Part shown: piece by piece, positions 7,543 through 16,387 of the stretch
How the letters are laid out: each line of letters starts with the position of its first letter
How positions within the stretch are numbered: the stretch's first letter is position 1
Source: Hyphomicrobiales bacterium
GTDB lineage: Bacteria > Pseudomonadota > Alphaproteobacteria > Rhizobiales > Beijerinckiaceae
Assembly (NCBI GenBank): GCA_003241815.1
Contig: QBLV01000027.1
Coordinates: forward strand, 1 to 37,743
Direction of reading: 5' to 3'
DNA: 37,743 nucleotides
Notes under the pieces: model-generated
The model's input: the letters and a program-made list of their open reading frames with translations, nothing else
Told to the model about the DNA's origin: nothing
Databases searched by the model: none
Translations under genes and position numbers: made by a program

Positions 7543-8472
7543 TCACTCCTTCACCGCCCCCGTCATCGCCGACACGTAATGCTCGACGAAGAAGGCGTAG
7601 AGGATGACCAGCGGCAGCGAGCCAGCGAGCGCACCCGCCATCAGCGAGCCCCAGCGATAGATGTCGCCATCGACGAACTCGTTCACGATCGCCACCGGCA
7701 CGGTCTTGTTCTGCGTCGAGGACAGGAAGGTCAGCGCGTAGATGAACTCGTTCCAGCACAGGGTGAAGGAGAAGATGAAGGCCGAGATCAGGCCGGGCAC
7801 CGCCAGCGGCAGGATGATCTTGATCAGGATCTGCGCCCGCGTTGCGCCGTCGATCAAAGCGCATTCCTCGAGCTCGTAGGGAATCGTCTTGAAATAGCCC
7901 ATCAGGAGCCAGGTCGAGAACGGGATCAGGATCGTCGGATAGACAAGGATCAGCGCCAGCGGCGTATCGAACAGGCCGACCTTGTAGATCACCGTCGCCA
8001 GCGGGATGAACAGGATCGAGGGCGGCACCAGATAGGCCAGGAAGATCAGCGCACCGACCGTGACGGCGCCCTTGAAGCGCAGGCGCACGATCGCATAGGC
8101 GGCGAGCACGCTGGCGACCAGCGAGATGAAGGTCGCGCAGGTCGCGATGAACATCGTGTTCCAGAGCCAGCGCGGATAGTCGCTCTCGAACAGCAGCTTG
8201 TGGATGTGCTTGAAGGTCGGCTCCCAGGTCCAGAACGGGCTGACCTTGTCCATCTCGATGAGCTGATGGTCGGGTTTCACCGCCGTCAGCGCCATCCAGT
8301 AAAACGGAAACAGCAGCACGAACAGGATCAGGAGAAGCGGGATATAGGTCGTGACGACGCGCCGCGGCAGCGTCTCCAGATAACCCATGCCCTCGCTGTG
8401 GTCGGCGGTCGCATTGCTGCCGGCGGTGGCCTGGCGGCCGGCACTGTCCTGAATGGCTCCGACATTACTCAT
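7543..8472 (-). CDS. carbohydrate ABC transporter permease, MalG type
   Basis: A roughly 309-residue integral membrane protein with six predicted helices. The first is YIPLLLILFVLLFPFYWMAL, followed by the long periplasmic segment usual in MalG-type CUT1 permeases. The EAA loop that docks to the ATPase is visible as EECALIDGATRAQILIKIIL followed by PLAVPG. The C-terminus AFFVEHYVSAMTGAVKE is typical. The start at 8472 overlaps the stop of the MalF-type gene by eight bases (ATGAGTAA), implying translational coupling; a GTG three codons earlier is possible. The N-terminal 30 residues before the first helix are polar and longer than usual. It imports, with its partners, a sugar or sugar acid. 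Confidence 0.92.
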   Translation of the reverse strand: MSNVGAIQDSAGRQATAGSNATADHSEGMGYLETLPRRVVTTYIPLLLILFVLLFPFYWMALTAVKPDHQLIEMDKVSPFWTWEPTFKHIHKLLFESDYPRWLWNTMFIATCATFISLVASVLAAYAIVRLRFKGAVTVGALIFLAYLVPPSILFIPLATVIYKVGLFDTPLALILVYPTILIPFSTWLLMGYFKTIPYELEECALIDGATRAQILIKIILPLAVPGLISAFIFSFTLCWNEFIYALTFLSSTQNKTVPVAIVNEFVDGDIYRWGSLMAGALAGSLPLVILYAFFVEHYVSAMTGAVKE

Positions 8473-9427
8473 TGCTGCCACCCTGCTGCCATTTGCGTGT
8501 CTGGAGCCCGTACCAGGCGATGCCGATCGCCGCGAGCAGGAAGGGGATCATCGCCGTCGAGATCGCCGCGCCTTCGCCGAGCTGCCCGGCGATGATGGCG
8601 CGCTGATAGGACAGCGTCGCCATCAGATGCGTGGCATTCACCGGCCCGCCGCGGGTGAGCGCCCAGATCAGCTGGAAGTCGGTGAAGGTGAACAAAACCG
8701 AGAAGGTCATCACCACCGCAATGATCGGCGTCAGCAACGGATAGGTGATGTGCCGGAAGCGCTGCCAGGGCGTCGCCCCGTCCAGCGTCGCGGCCTCGTA
8801 GAGCGAGGGCGAGACCGTCTGCAGGCCGGCCAGAAGCGTGATCGCGATGAAGGGCACGCCGCGCCAGACATTGGCGAAGATCGTCGACCAGCGGGCATTC
8901 CAGACGTCGCCGAGGAAGTTGATGTTGTGGTCGATCCAGCCGAGCTGCCTCAGGGACCACGAGATGATCGAGAACTGCGCGTCGTAGATCCACCAGAACG
9001 CGATCGCCGACAGAACCGTGGGCACGATAAAGGGGATCAGCACGAGGGCGCGGATCATCGCCTTGAACGGCAGATGCTTGTTGAGCAGCAGGGCCAGATA
9101 GAGCCCGATCACGAATTTCGCGGCGCTGGCGACGGTCGTATAGAGCAAAGTGTTGAAGACCGAGGTCCAGAACACCCGGTCTTCCCAGAGCCAGATGTAG
9201 TTCTCCAGCCCGATGAAGACGCCGGCCCGGCCGATCTTGGTGTCGGTGAAGGACAGCCAGACGCCCAAGCCCAGCGGATAGGCCAGGAACAGGATCAGGA
9301 TGCCCATCGCCGGCATCATGTACCAGAAGCCGAGCCAATTCGGGCTCGCCTTCAGTTTCTGCCAGGCCGTGCGCTCGCTTCTGAAGGATGTCTGGCGGGC
9401 CGGCATCTCGGCTACGGAGTTGGCCAT
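8465..9427 (-). CDS. carbohydrate ABC transporter permease, MalF type
   Basis: A 320-residue permease of the CUT1 sugar importer class with about six transmembrane helices, the first being FWYMMPAMGILILFLAYPLG. The EAA motif is YEAATLDGATPWQRFRHITY followed by PLLTP. FTDFQLIWALTRGGPVNAT precedes the last helices, as in most UgpA/MalF-type subunits. It overlaps the MalG-type gene downstream. Upstream, 118 bases containing two strong hairpins separate it from the binding-protein gene, which probably lowers permease expression relative to the binding protein. The start codon context is weak (no clear Shine-Dalgarno). Confidence 0.93.
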   Translation of the reverse strand: MANSVAEMPARQTSFRSERTAWQKLKASPNWLGFWYMMPAMGILILFLAYPLGLGVWLSFTDTKIGRAGVFIGLENYIWLWEDRVFWTSVFNTLLYTTVASAAKFVIGLYLALLLNKHLPFKAMIRALVLIPFIVPTVLSAIAFWWIYDAQFSIISWSLRQLGWIDHNINFLGDVWNARWSTIFANVWRGVPFIAITLLAGLQTVSPSLYEAATLDGATPWQRFRHITYPLLTPIIAVVMTFSVLFTFTDFQLIWALTRGGPVNATHLMATLSYQRAIIAGQLGEGAAISTAMIPFLLAAIGIAWYGLQTRKWQQGGSNE

Positions 9428-9455
9428 CGCGGGTCCGATGTCATGCGGGGAATCG

Positions 9456-9475
9456 GTCCGGCCACGGGGCCGGAC
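9456..9475 (-). terminator. intercistronic hairpin 2 (after binding-protein gene)
   Basis: Perfect 8-bp stem gtccggcc/ggccggac with a four-base loop, located between the binding-protein stop and the permease start. It lacks a U-tract, so it is more likely an RNA-stability or attenuating structure than a full terminator. Confidence 0.5.
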
Positions 9476-9502
9476 TGTGATGTCGTGTTGCCGAGGAAGT
9501 CA

Positions 9503-9530
9503 GAGGCGGCCCGCCTGAACGGGCCGCCTC
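9503..9530 (-). terminator. intercistronic hairpin 1 (after binding-protein gene)
   Basis: Perfect 11-bp stem gaggcggcccg/cgggccgcctc with a six-base loop, starting about 15 bases beyond the binding-protein stop. There is no U-run in the transcribed direction. Its position between a binding protein and its permeases is where partial termination or 3'-end protection usually sets subunit stoichiometry. Confidence 0.55.
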
Positions 9531-9545
9531 GTCAGTCCAGAGAAC

Positions 9546-10847
9546 TTAGCGATAGATGCGCTTGGCCTGCCGCTCGGCGCCGGCCATGGCACCCTTGATG
9601 TCCTCGCGGCCTGTCACGTAGTTCGCGAACATGTCGACGACGACGAAGTCCGCGATGGCCGACGCTGCATTTTCGCCCAGCGTGCCAAGGCCCGCAGGCG
9701 TCAGCGTGCGCTTGGCGATGTCGCGGAACACCGTCGTCTTCGGATCGGCGGTCCAGACCGGGTTCTTGTCGTATTCGTTCAGGAAATGCGACAGGTAGCC
9801 CTGCGCCGCGGTGATCCAGGGGTTGTACTGCGGGGCATCGAGCATGAAGGCGATGAACGCCTTGCAGGCATTGGGAACCTTCGTGAACTGGAAGGCCAGC
9901 ATGGTGAAGGGAAGGTGCAGTTCGGTCGGCTTCCCGACGGGGCCGATCGGCATATAGGCGTGGTCCATATCGGCCGCCATCTCGGGCTTTTCCTTCTTGG
10001 CCGCGACGTAGACCGAGATGCCGTTGACGGTGGTGTGCAATTCACCGGCGAGGAAGGCCTTGTTGTTCGAGGAATCGTTCCACGAGGCCGTGCCGGGAAT
10101 GAAGGTCTCGTAGAGCGCCTTGCTGTATTCAAGCGCCTTCGCCGTCTCCGGCGAATTGATGATGACCTTGTTGTCCTTGTCGACGAGGTTGCCGCCATGG
10201 CTCCAGAGCATCCAATGGATCCAGGTGTTGGCGTCGCCCGAGGCGTGGCCGAAGGCCATGCCGGCAGGCGTATTATTCGCCTTCTGGGCCTTGCAGAGCT
10301 CCAGGAAGCCGGCGGTGTCCTTGGGGAATTCCTTGAACCCGGCCTTGTTCATCGACGAGATGCGGTAGTTCATCAGCGCGCCGCTGGCCGCGATCGGGAC
10401 GCCGATCCACTTGCCGCCGAGCTTGCCGTAGGATTCAGCCGACGGAGCCCAGCCGCCATGCTTGTCGCCGAGATATTTGGCGACGTCGCTGAGATCCATG
10501 CACTTCTGCGGGAACAGATGCGGCAGCGAATAGAGCCCCCAGACGAGGTCGAGACCCTGTCCGGTGTTGGCCACGACCGAAGCCTTCGGCTGCAGATCGT
10601 CATAGGATTCGTTGGTGACGGTGATCTTGGCGCCCGTGGCGGCCTCGAACGCTGCGACGAGCTTCATGAACTCGACGTCTTCCGCTTCGACGAAGCGCTT
10701 CCAGCGCATCAGGTTGATCTTGGCGTTGGGCTCGACCTTGAAGGGCGAGGCCTGCGCCCAGGCCTTGGCATAGGCGAGCAGGTTGGTGCTGCCGCCGAGC
10801 CCGAGGGCGGTGCCGCCCTTGAGCATTGTTCTGCGATCGAAATTCAT
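9546..10847 (-). CDS. ABC transporter sugar-type substrate-binding protein, Tat-exported
   Basis: A 433-residue extracellular solute-binding protein of the family-1 type, the periplasmic receptor for the permeases downstream. The N-terminus MNFDRRTMLKGGTALGLGG has a twin-arginine motif followed by a hydrophobic stretch and an AWAQA cleavage site, so Tat export is likely. The central block with GKWIGVPIAASGALMNYR and the Ala/Trp-rich C-terminal half fit the family. It resembles binding proteins of polyol or sugar-acid importers, but the ligand cannot be read from the sequence. A very good ribosome-binding site (GGGAGG) precedes the start. It is second in the operon after the ATPase gene, an order seen in many alphaproteobacterial CUT1 operons. 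Confidence 0.92.
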   Translation of the reverse strand: MNFDRRTMLKGGTALGLGGSTNLLAYAKAWAQASPFKVEPNAKINLMRWKRFVEAEDVEFMKLVAAFEAATGAKITVTNESYDDLQPKASVVANTGQGLDLVWGLYSLPHLFPQKCMDLSDVAKYLGDKHGGWAPSAESYGKLGGKWIGVPIAASGALMNYRISSMNKAGFKEFPKDTAGFLELCKAQKANNTPAGMAFGHASGDANTWIHWMLWSHGGNLVDKDNKVIINSPETAKALEYSKALYETFIPGTASWNDSSNNKAFLAGELHTTVNGISVYVAAKKEKPEMAADMDHAYMPIGPVGKPTELHLPFTMLAFQFTKVPNACKAFIAFMLDAPQYNPWITAAQGYLSHFLNEYDKNPVWTADPKTTVFRDIAKRTLTPAGLGTLGENAASAIADFVVVDMFANYVTGREDIKGAMAGAERQAKRIYR

Positions 10848-10917
10848 CGTTTATCCTCCCTGGATAAGGTTCGACGGCTCATTGAGCGGCCGTTCTGAAC
10901 CGGGTTGTCCGGCCGTT

Positions 10918-11976
<1,059 letters not shown>

Positions 11977-12145
11977 GTGGGCCCTCTCCTAAACGTCGTT
12001 TCCCCGTGGACACGGTGGTTCGCCGGTGACGGCGAAGTCCGAGTCGCATCGCATACCGGCCTGTTGCGACCGATCGATGAAGGTTGCCGTTGGCTGACGA
12101 CCGCACCCTGTCGAGAGGGACGGTCCCTTGCGCCGGACTTCATCT

Positions 12146-12166
12146 GCGATAAAGTCATACGATATA
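12146..12166. promoter_or_regulatory. candidate GntR/FadR-type operator, copy 1
   Basis: A 21-base sequence whose core is AAAGTCATACGATATA, 18 of 21 positions identical to a second copy at 13001-13021. It lies 77 bases upstream of the GntR gene start and about 170 bases upstream of the ABC ATPase start, in the divergent control region. The two copies bracket the regulator gene, as expected for its own binding sites. Confidence 0.5.
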
Positions 12167-12242
12167 GACAGGCGTGTCAAGCGCCGGCCGCAAGGCTGCG
12201 AGCGGGTTCTCCGGAGCGCTCGGAGCGGGGAGACGCCAGACG

Positions 12243-13004
12243 ATGCGGGTGCGCGACTATTCGCGGCCGACGACCCTCAATCCCGACCGCCTCTTCGGCC
12301 AGGTCGCCCAGAAGCTCGCCGTCGCGATCATCACCGGAGCCGTCAAGGCCGGGCAGTTGCTGCCCAACGAGGACGACCTGCGCTCCGACATCTCGGTCTC
12401 GCGCACCGCCTATCGCGAGGCCGTGAAGGTGCTCACCGCCAAGGGGCTGGTCGAGGCCAGGCCCAAGAGCGGCACCCGCGCCGCGCCCCGCGACAGCTGG
12501 AACCTGCTCGACACCGACGTGCTCTCCTGGCATTTCGAGGCCGACCCGAACGAGAAATTCATTCGCGATCTCTTCGAGTTGCGCCGTTTCGCCGAGCCTG
12601 CCGCCGCCCGGCTGGCAGCCCAGCGCCGCACCCCTGCCGACATCGCCCGCATCGAGGCCGCCTATCGCGGCATGTCCGCCAATCCGCCTTATGCCGACGC
12701 GACGATCCGCGCCGATCTGGCCTTCCACGAGGCGGTCTTCGCCGCCTCGCACAACGCCACGCTGATGTGCCTGGCCAGCGCGGTCGCGGCGACGGTGCAA
12801 TGGTCCCTGCTGCTCAAATCCGTCGACGGCAGCGATGTCTACATCGCCTCGCTGGTCGACCATGAGCGCGTTCTGGATGCGATCATCCAGCGCGACGGAG
12901 ACCTCGCATCGGCACGGATGACGACGCTGGTGATCGACAGCCTGAACACGACCCTCGCCTTCCTGACACCAGGCGCGTCGGCGAGAATCCACAAATCCGC
13001 GTGA
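12243..13004 (+). CDS. GntR family transcriptional regulator, FadR/FCD subfamily
   Basis: A 253-residue regulator. The N-terminal winged helix (LFGQVAQKLAVAIITGAVKA, then NEDDLRSDISVSRTAYREAV and VLTAKGLVEARPKSGT) is followed by an all-helical FCD ligand domain. This domain keeps the putative metal ligands: Asp and His in RADLAFHEAVFAASHN and a later His in VDHERVLDAI. FCD regulators sense hydroxy acids and sugar acids. ATG 12243 has GGGGAGA upstream; a GTG at 12174 in frame would add 23 residues but overlaps nothing conserved. It is divergent from the ABC operon and upstream of a 2-hydroxyacid dehydrogenase. Near-identical operator-like sites at both ends suggest that it controls both and itself. 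Confidence 0.93.
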   Translation: MRVRDYSRPTTLNPDRLFGQVAQKLAVAIITGAVKAGQLLPNEDDLRSDISVSRTAYREAVKVLTAKGLVEARPKSGTRAAPRDSWNLLDTDVLSWHFEADPNEKFIRDLFELRRFAEPAAARLAAQRRTPADIARIEAAYRGMSANPPYADATIRADLAFHEAVFAASHNATLMCLASAVAATVQWSLLLKSVDGSDVYIASLVDHERVLDAIIQRDGDLASARMTTLVIDSLNTTLAFLTPGASARIHKSA

Positions 13005-13021
13005 TTAAGTCATACTATATA
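13001..13021. promoter_or_regulatory. candidate GntR/FadR-type operator, copy 2
   Basis: A 21-base sequence with core TAAGTCATACTATATA that overlaps the stop codon of the GntR gene and lies about 166 bases upstream of the 2-hydroxyacid dehydrogenase. It repeats the site at 12146-12166 with three differences in 21. Confidence 0.5.
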
Positions 13022-13055
13022 TGCGCCATCGGCACTTTCCCGACAGCGTGCGGCG

Positions 13056-13073
13056 TGGTGGGATATCCCACCA
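13056..13073. promoter_or_regulatory. perfect 18-bp palindrome, candidate operator
   Basis: The sequence tggtgggatatcccacca is its own reverse complement over 18 bases. It lies in the 182-base gap between the GntR gene and the 2-hydroxyacid dehydrogenase, about 113 bases before the latter's start. A palindrome with no loop is better suited to a dimeric DNA-binding protein than to an RNA hairpin. The cognate regulator is unknown. Confidence 0.45.
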
Positions 13074-13186
13074 TCGATCGCGGCGAGCCGATGCTTCCAT
13101 CCAGCCGCCATATGCGGCATCTAATCGATTCATAATGGCCTGATCAAGCCGCCCGACCATCACCCGAAGCCTACGGAAACGCTCCC

Positions 13187-14155
13187 ATGACACGGCCCAA
13201 CGCCACCGAGATCCTGATGACCGGCCCGCTGATCGCCTATGCGGCCGAGCAGTTGAAAGCCCAGTTCACCGTGCATGAACTGTGGAAAGCGCAAGACAAG
13301 GACGCCCTGCTGCGCGAGGTCGCCGACCGCGTGCGTGGCATCGCCGGCGGCGGCCATGTCAAGATCGACGGCGCCTTGTTCGATGCGCTGCCGAAGCTCG
13401 AGATGATCGCGAATTTCGGCGTCGGCTACGACAATGTCGATGCGACGGAGGCGGGCAAGCGCGGGCTCGTCGTCTCGAATACGCCCGACGTGCTCACCGA
13501 CGAAGTCGCCGACCTTGCCATCGGCCTGTTGATCGCCACCGTCCGGCAACTGCCGCAGGTCGATCGCTATCTGCGCGAGGGCAAATGGCTGAAGGCGCCC
13601 TATCCGCTGACCACCTCGCTTCGCAAGCGCAGCGTCGGCATCGTCGGGCTCGGCCGCATCGGCAAGGCCGTGGCGAGCCGCGTCGAGGCGTTCGGCCTGC
13701 CGATCTCCTATCACGGCCGCTCGCGCCAGGCCGACGTGCCCTATCGCTACTATCCCTCGCTGGTCGAGATGGCGGCGGATGTCGACACGCTGATCTCGGT
13801 TGCGCCCGGCGGCACCTCGACGCATCACATCATCAATGCCGAGGTGCTGAAGGCGCTCGGCCCCAACGGCATCGTCATCAATGTCGGACGCGGCACGGTG
13901 ATCGACGAGACGGCGCTGATCGAGGCTCTCCAGAACAAGACCATCCTCTCGGCCGGCCTCGACGTCTTCGAGGACGAGCCGCGCGTGCCTGCCGAACTGA
14001 TCGCGATCGAGCATGCCGTGCTGCTGCCCCATGTCGGTTCGGCCTCGGTCCACACCCGCGAGCAGATGGGCCAGCTCGTCGTCGACAACCTGGTTTCGTG
14101 GTTCGAGGGCAAGGGCCCGCTGACGCCCGTGCCCGAGACGCCATGGAAGGCCTGA
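13187..14155 (+). CDS. D-isomer-specific 2-hydroxyacid dehydrogenase (hydroxypyruvate/glyoxylate reductase-like)
   Basis: A 322-residue NAD(P)H-dependent dehydrogenase. The Rossmann motif is VGIVGLGRIGKAVASR. The catalytic triad is visible: Arg in INVGRGTVIDE, Glu in DVFEDEP and His in LLPHVGSAS. The substrate-anchoring segment NFGVGYDNVD is typical of the GhrB/hydroxypyruvate reductase branch. Likely reactions are glyoxylate or hydroxypyruvate reduction, or oxidation of a related 2-hydroxy acid. It is preceded by two possible operators (13001-13021 and 13056-13073) and by the GntR gene, which suggests induction with the transporter. The inhibitor gene downstream starts 13 bases before its stop, so the two are translationally coupled. 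Confidence 0.92.
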   Translation: MTRPNATEILMTGPLIAYAAEQLKAQFTVHELWKAQDKDALLREVADRVRGIAGGGHVKIDGALFDALPKLEMIANFGVGYDNVDATEAGKRGLVVSNTPDVLTDEVADLAIGLLIATVRQLPQVDRYLREGKWLKAPYPLTTSLRKRSVGIVGLGRIGKAVASRVEAFGLPISYHGRSRQADVPYRYYPSLVEMAADVDTLISVAPGGTSTHHIINAEVLKALGPNGIVINVGRGTVIDETALIEALQNKTILSAGLDVFEDEPRVPAELIAIEHAVLLPHVGSASVHTREQMGQLVVDNLVSWFEGKGPLTPVPETPWKA

Positions 14156-14964
14156 CGCTGGCCGGGCAGACCGGGGCCAGCTTGCGCCTGCCGCTGATCG
14201 CGGCGGGCGTTTGGCTGGCGGTCGCCCCGGTCTGTGCGCAAACGACCATGCCGCCGCGCGGGGCCGATCAGGCCCCCGACTCACTTCGGCCTCTGCTGGG
14301 CGCCTGGGATCTGGAGGCGGTCGACCAACCGCGCCGCTGCACGATCATTCTCGGCGCGGAAACGGTAGCACACGGCCGTCAGGTGCGCTTCCCGGCAACC
14401 TGCCGCCGCGCCCTGCCGGTCCTTTCCGATGTCTCGACCTGGACTGTCACCGCAAAGGGCCTGCCGGTTCTCGCCGATGCGCAGGGCAAGGCAGTCCTCG
14501 GCTTCGATGGCACCGGTCCCACCGTCGCGCTGCAGGCGAAGGCGGGCGACGGCAAGGCCTATCGCCTCGACCCGAAATCCTATCCGCGTAGCGCCAAACC
14601 GCCTGCAAGCGCCGCCGCTCTGGCTGCCGCAGCGGCGCAGCGACCAACCGTCGTCGATCCGGGCCGTGCTCCGGCCGCCGACACGCTGCCGGGACGTTAC
14701 ACTCTGATGCGCCAGCAGAACCGCGAGGCTTGCCGGCTGGTGCTGAGCCCCGGCCCCCAGCCGGACGCGCCTGCCGCCTTTGAAGGACCTTGCACGGACA
14801 CAGGCCTCACCATCTTCGATCCTGTCGGCTGGCGCTACAGCGCAGGCCGCCTCTCCCTCGTGGCGCGCAAGGGCCACAGCGTCGACCTCGTTTTCGAGAA
14901 CGGCCAATGGCGCAAGGACCCGGCCGTCGGCGCACCGCTGCTGCTGCGCAGGCTCTCGCCCTGA
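14143..14964 (+). CDS. AprI/Inh family metalloprotease inhibitor, two tandem domains
   Basis: A 273-residue exported protein. The N-terminus has a hydrophobic segment (LRLPLIAAGVWLAVAPVCAQ) that looks like a signal peptide with cleavage after CAQ. Two repeats of the AprI/Inh lipocalin-like fold follow. The first begins LLGAWDLEAVDQPRRCTIIL (around residue 51) and the second LPGRYTLMRQQNREACRLVL (around residue 183). Each has a G-x-[WY]-x-L opening, an early Cys, a second Cys about 25-30 residues later (disulfide) and a W-D-containing or W-R-containing strand. An Ala/Pro-rich linker joins them. Known members inhibit serralysin-type zinc proteases with their N-terminal strand. Single-domain members of about 120 residues are usual. 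The start overlaps the upstream dehydrogenase by 13 bases. No serralysin gene is in the window. Confidence 0.75.
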   Translation: MEGLTLAGQTGASLRLPLIAAGVWLAVAPVCAQTTMPPRGADQAPDSLRPLLGAWDLEAVDQPRRCTIILGAETVAHGRQVRFPATCRRALPVLSDVSTWTVTAKGLPVLADAQGKAVLGFDGTGPTVALQAKAGDGKAYRLDPKSYPRSAKPPASAAALAAAAAQRPTVVDPGRAPAADTLPGRYTLMRQQNREACRLVLSPGPQPDAPAAFEGPCTDTGLTIFDPVGWRYSAGRLSLVARKGHSVDLVFENGQWRKDPAVGAPLLLRRLSP

Positions 14965-15121
14965 GCCTGACCGAGGCCTGAATCCGCGGCTGTGTGCCGG
15001 CCGGTTCATTCCCTCACGTTAATGCGATCATCCACTGCCGGCCTTCTCTGGCGATCGAGCGGGATCGTTCCTAGATGAGTGCCAGGCGCCCGCAAAACCT
15101 GGGCAAACGGAAGGAAGCCTG

Positions 15122-16021
15122 ATGTTCAACGCCAAATCCCTTCTCGACGCCCTCGTCAGTGCCGGCACGCAGGCTGGCAAGCCTGGCGGCCAGGGCCAGA
15201 CGGGTGCGCTCGGCTCGATCCTCGGCGGGCTTGCCGGGAAAATGCAGCAAGGCGGGGGCGTCGGCGGACTTGCAGGCATGGCGGGCCAAATCCTGACCCA
15301 GGCGACGCAAGGGGTCGGTGACGCCGCGCGCCAGACCGGCGTCCAGCAAAAAGCGGGCGATGCGCTGGGGCAGGTCACTGGAGGGCGCTCGGCACAGGAT
15401 GTGCTCGCCCAGGCCAAGGCGATGTTCGACAAGAACCCGGCAATGGCGACCGCCGTGCTCGGCGGCCTCGGCGCGCTCGTCTTCGGCTCGTCCACCGGCC
15501 GCGCCGTCGTCGGTTCGGCGGCCCGCATGGGAGGCATGGCGCTGATCGGTGGCCTCGCTTACAAGGCCTATCAGAACTACCAGTCCGGCAAGCCCATGCT
15601 CGATGTCGGGAGCCCGGAGGTCCTTCCTGCCCCGTCCGGCACCGGCTTCGAGCCCGAAGCCGCGAGCGAGGCGACGGCTCTCGTCTTCATCCGCGCCATG
15701 ATCGCCGCCGCGGCGGCGGACGGAGCGATCGACGCCGACGAGCGCGCCCGGATCCTGGGCGGCCTGCGCGAGGCCGGCTTCGACACCGAGGCGAACGAAT
15801 GGCTCGCCAGGGAAATGGCCAACCCTGCTTCGGTCGAGATGCTGGTGGAGGGGGCTCAAAGCCCCGAACTCGCGGCGCAGATTTACACGGCCGCGCGCAT
15901 CACCATCAATCCCGACACGCCCAAAGAGCGGGACTTCCTTGCCGGTCTGGCAGGCTCGCTGGGTCTCGATGCCGAATTGGTCGCCAACATCGACGCCGCC
16001 GCCAGCTCCGCGAAGGTCTGA
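15122..16021 (+). CDS. TerB-like / DUF533 tellurite-resistance-type protein
   Basis: A 299-residue protein related to the YebE/DUF533 family. The N-terminal 120 residues are Gly/Gln/Ala-rich and low in complexity. A hydrophobic Gly-rich segment follows (AVLGGLGALVFGSSTGRAVV, then MGGMALIGGLAYKAYQNYQ), and then a C-terminal acidic helical TerB-like domain beginning LVFIRAMIAAAAADGAIDAD and ending in a KERDFLAGLAGSLGLD segment. The TerB fold binds divalent metal through acidic residues. The precise role of DUF533 proteins is unknown and tellurite resistance is only an inherited name. AAGGAAG precedes the ATG. It is probably monocistronic, ending at the hairpin at 16065-16090. Confidence 0.85.
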   Translation: MFNAKSLLDALVSAGTQAGKPGGQGQTGALGSILGGLAGKMQQGGGVGGLAGMAGQILTQATQGVGDAARQTGVQQKAGDALGQVTGGRSAQDVLAQAKAMFDKNPAMATAVLGGLGALVFGSSTGRAVVGSAARMGGMALIGGLAYKAYQNYQSGKPMLDVGSPEVLPAPSGTGFEPEAASEATALVFIRAMIAAAAADGAIDADERARILGGLREAGFDTEANEWLAREMANPASVEMLVEGAQSPELAAQIYTAARITINPDTPKERDFLAGLAGSLGLDAELVANIDAAASSAKV

Positions 16022-16387
16022 CGCGCCGGGGTCGCTCCCCAGCCACACTGCTTGCCGACTGGAACGCCCCGCCACCCCAGTGGCGGGGCGCATTGTTATG
16101 TCGATCACGATCGATGCGCCCCGCCAGCGTCCGGCAAAGCCAGTTCAGGCCCCTCGCCACCATTGGCCGCCGCGCCGCGACTGATCGGGAATCGAAGGGA
16201 CGCTTCAGTCGGCTGTTAATCATGGCAGCCGAATGACCCCTGCACCGCGCACAACGTCCACCGAGGTTTAGGATTTATCGGCGAGTAAGGCAGGGTCAGA
16301 ACGGCTCACTGTCTTGATGGCGCTTGTCGGGACCTTGTCATCGACCGGCCTGAACCATAACGACGCCAGGGAAGAAGAGACAAGGAC
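16022..16387. other. intergenic region with terminator and UbiA-like gene leader
   Basis: No gene is recognised in these 366 bases. They hold the hairpin at 16065-16090. A small 6-bp stem (cggctg...cagccg) follows near 16210, then the promoter and leader of the polyprenyl phosphoribosyltransferase gene, with a purine-rich ribosome-binding region (agggaagaagagacaagg) just before 16388. Confidence 0.5.
16065..16090 (+). terminator. hairpin downstream of DUF533 gene
   Basis: Perfect 10-bp GC-rich stem cgccccgcca/tggcggggcg with a six-base loop, 44 bases after the stop codon and followed by cattgttatg. The U-tract is poor but the stem is strong. Confidence 0.6.

Noticed and set aside
13160-14284. 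A 374-codon open frame on the - strand opposite the 2-hydroxyacid dehydrogenase
   Set aside because: The coding strand shows the full catalytic triad of a known family; the opposite frame is its compositional shadow.
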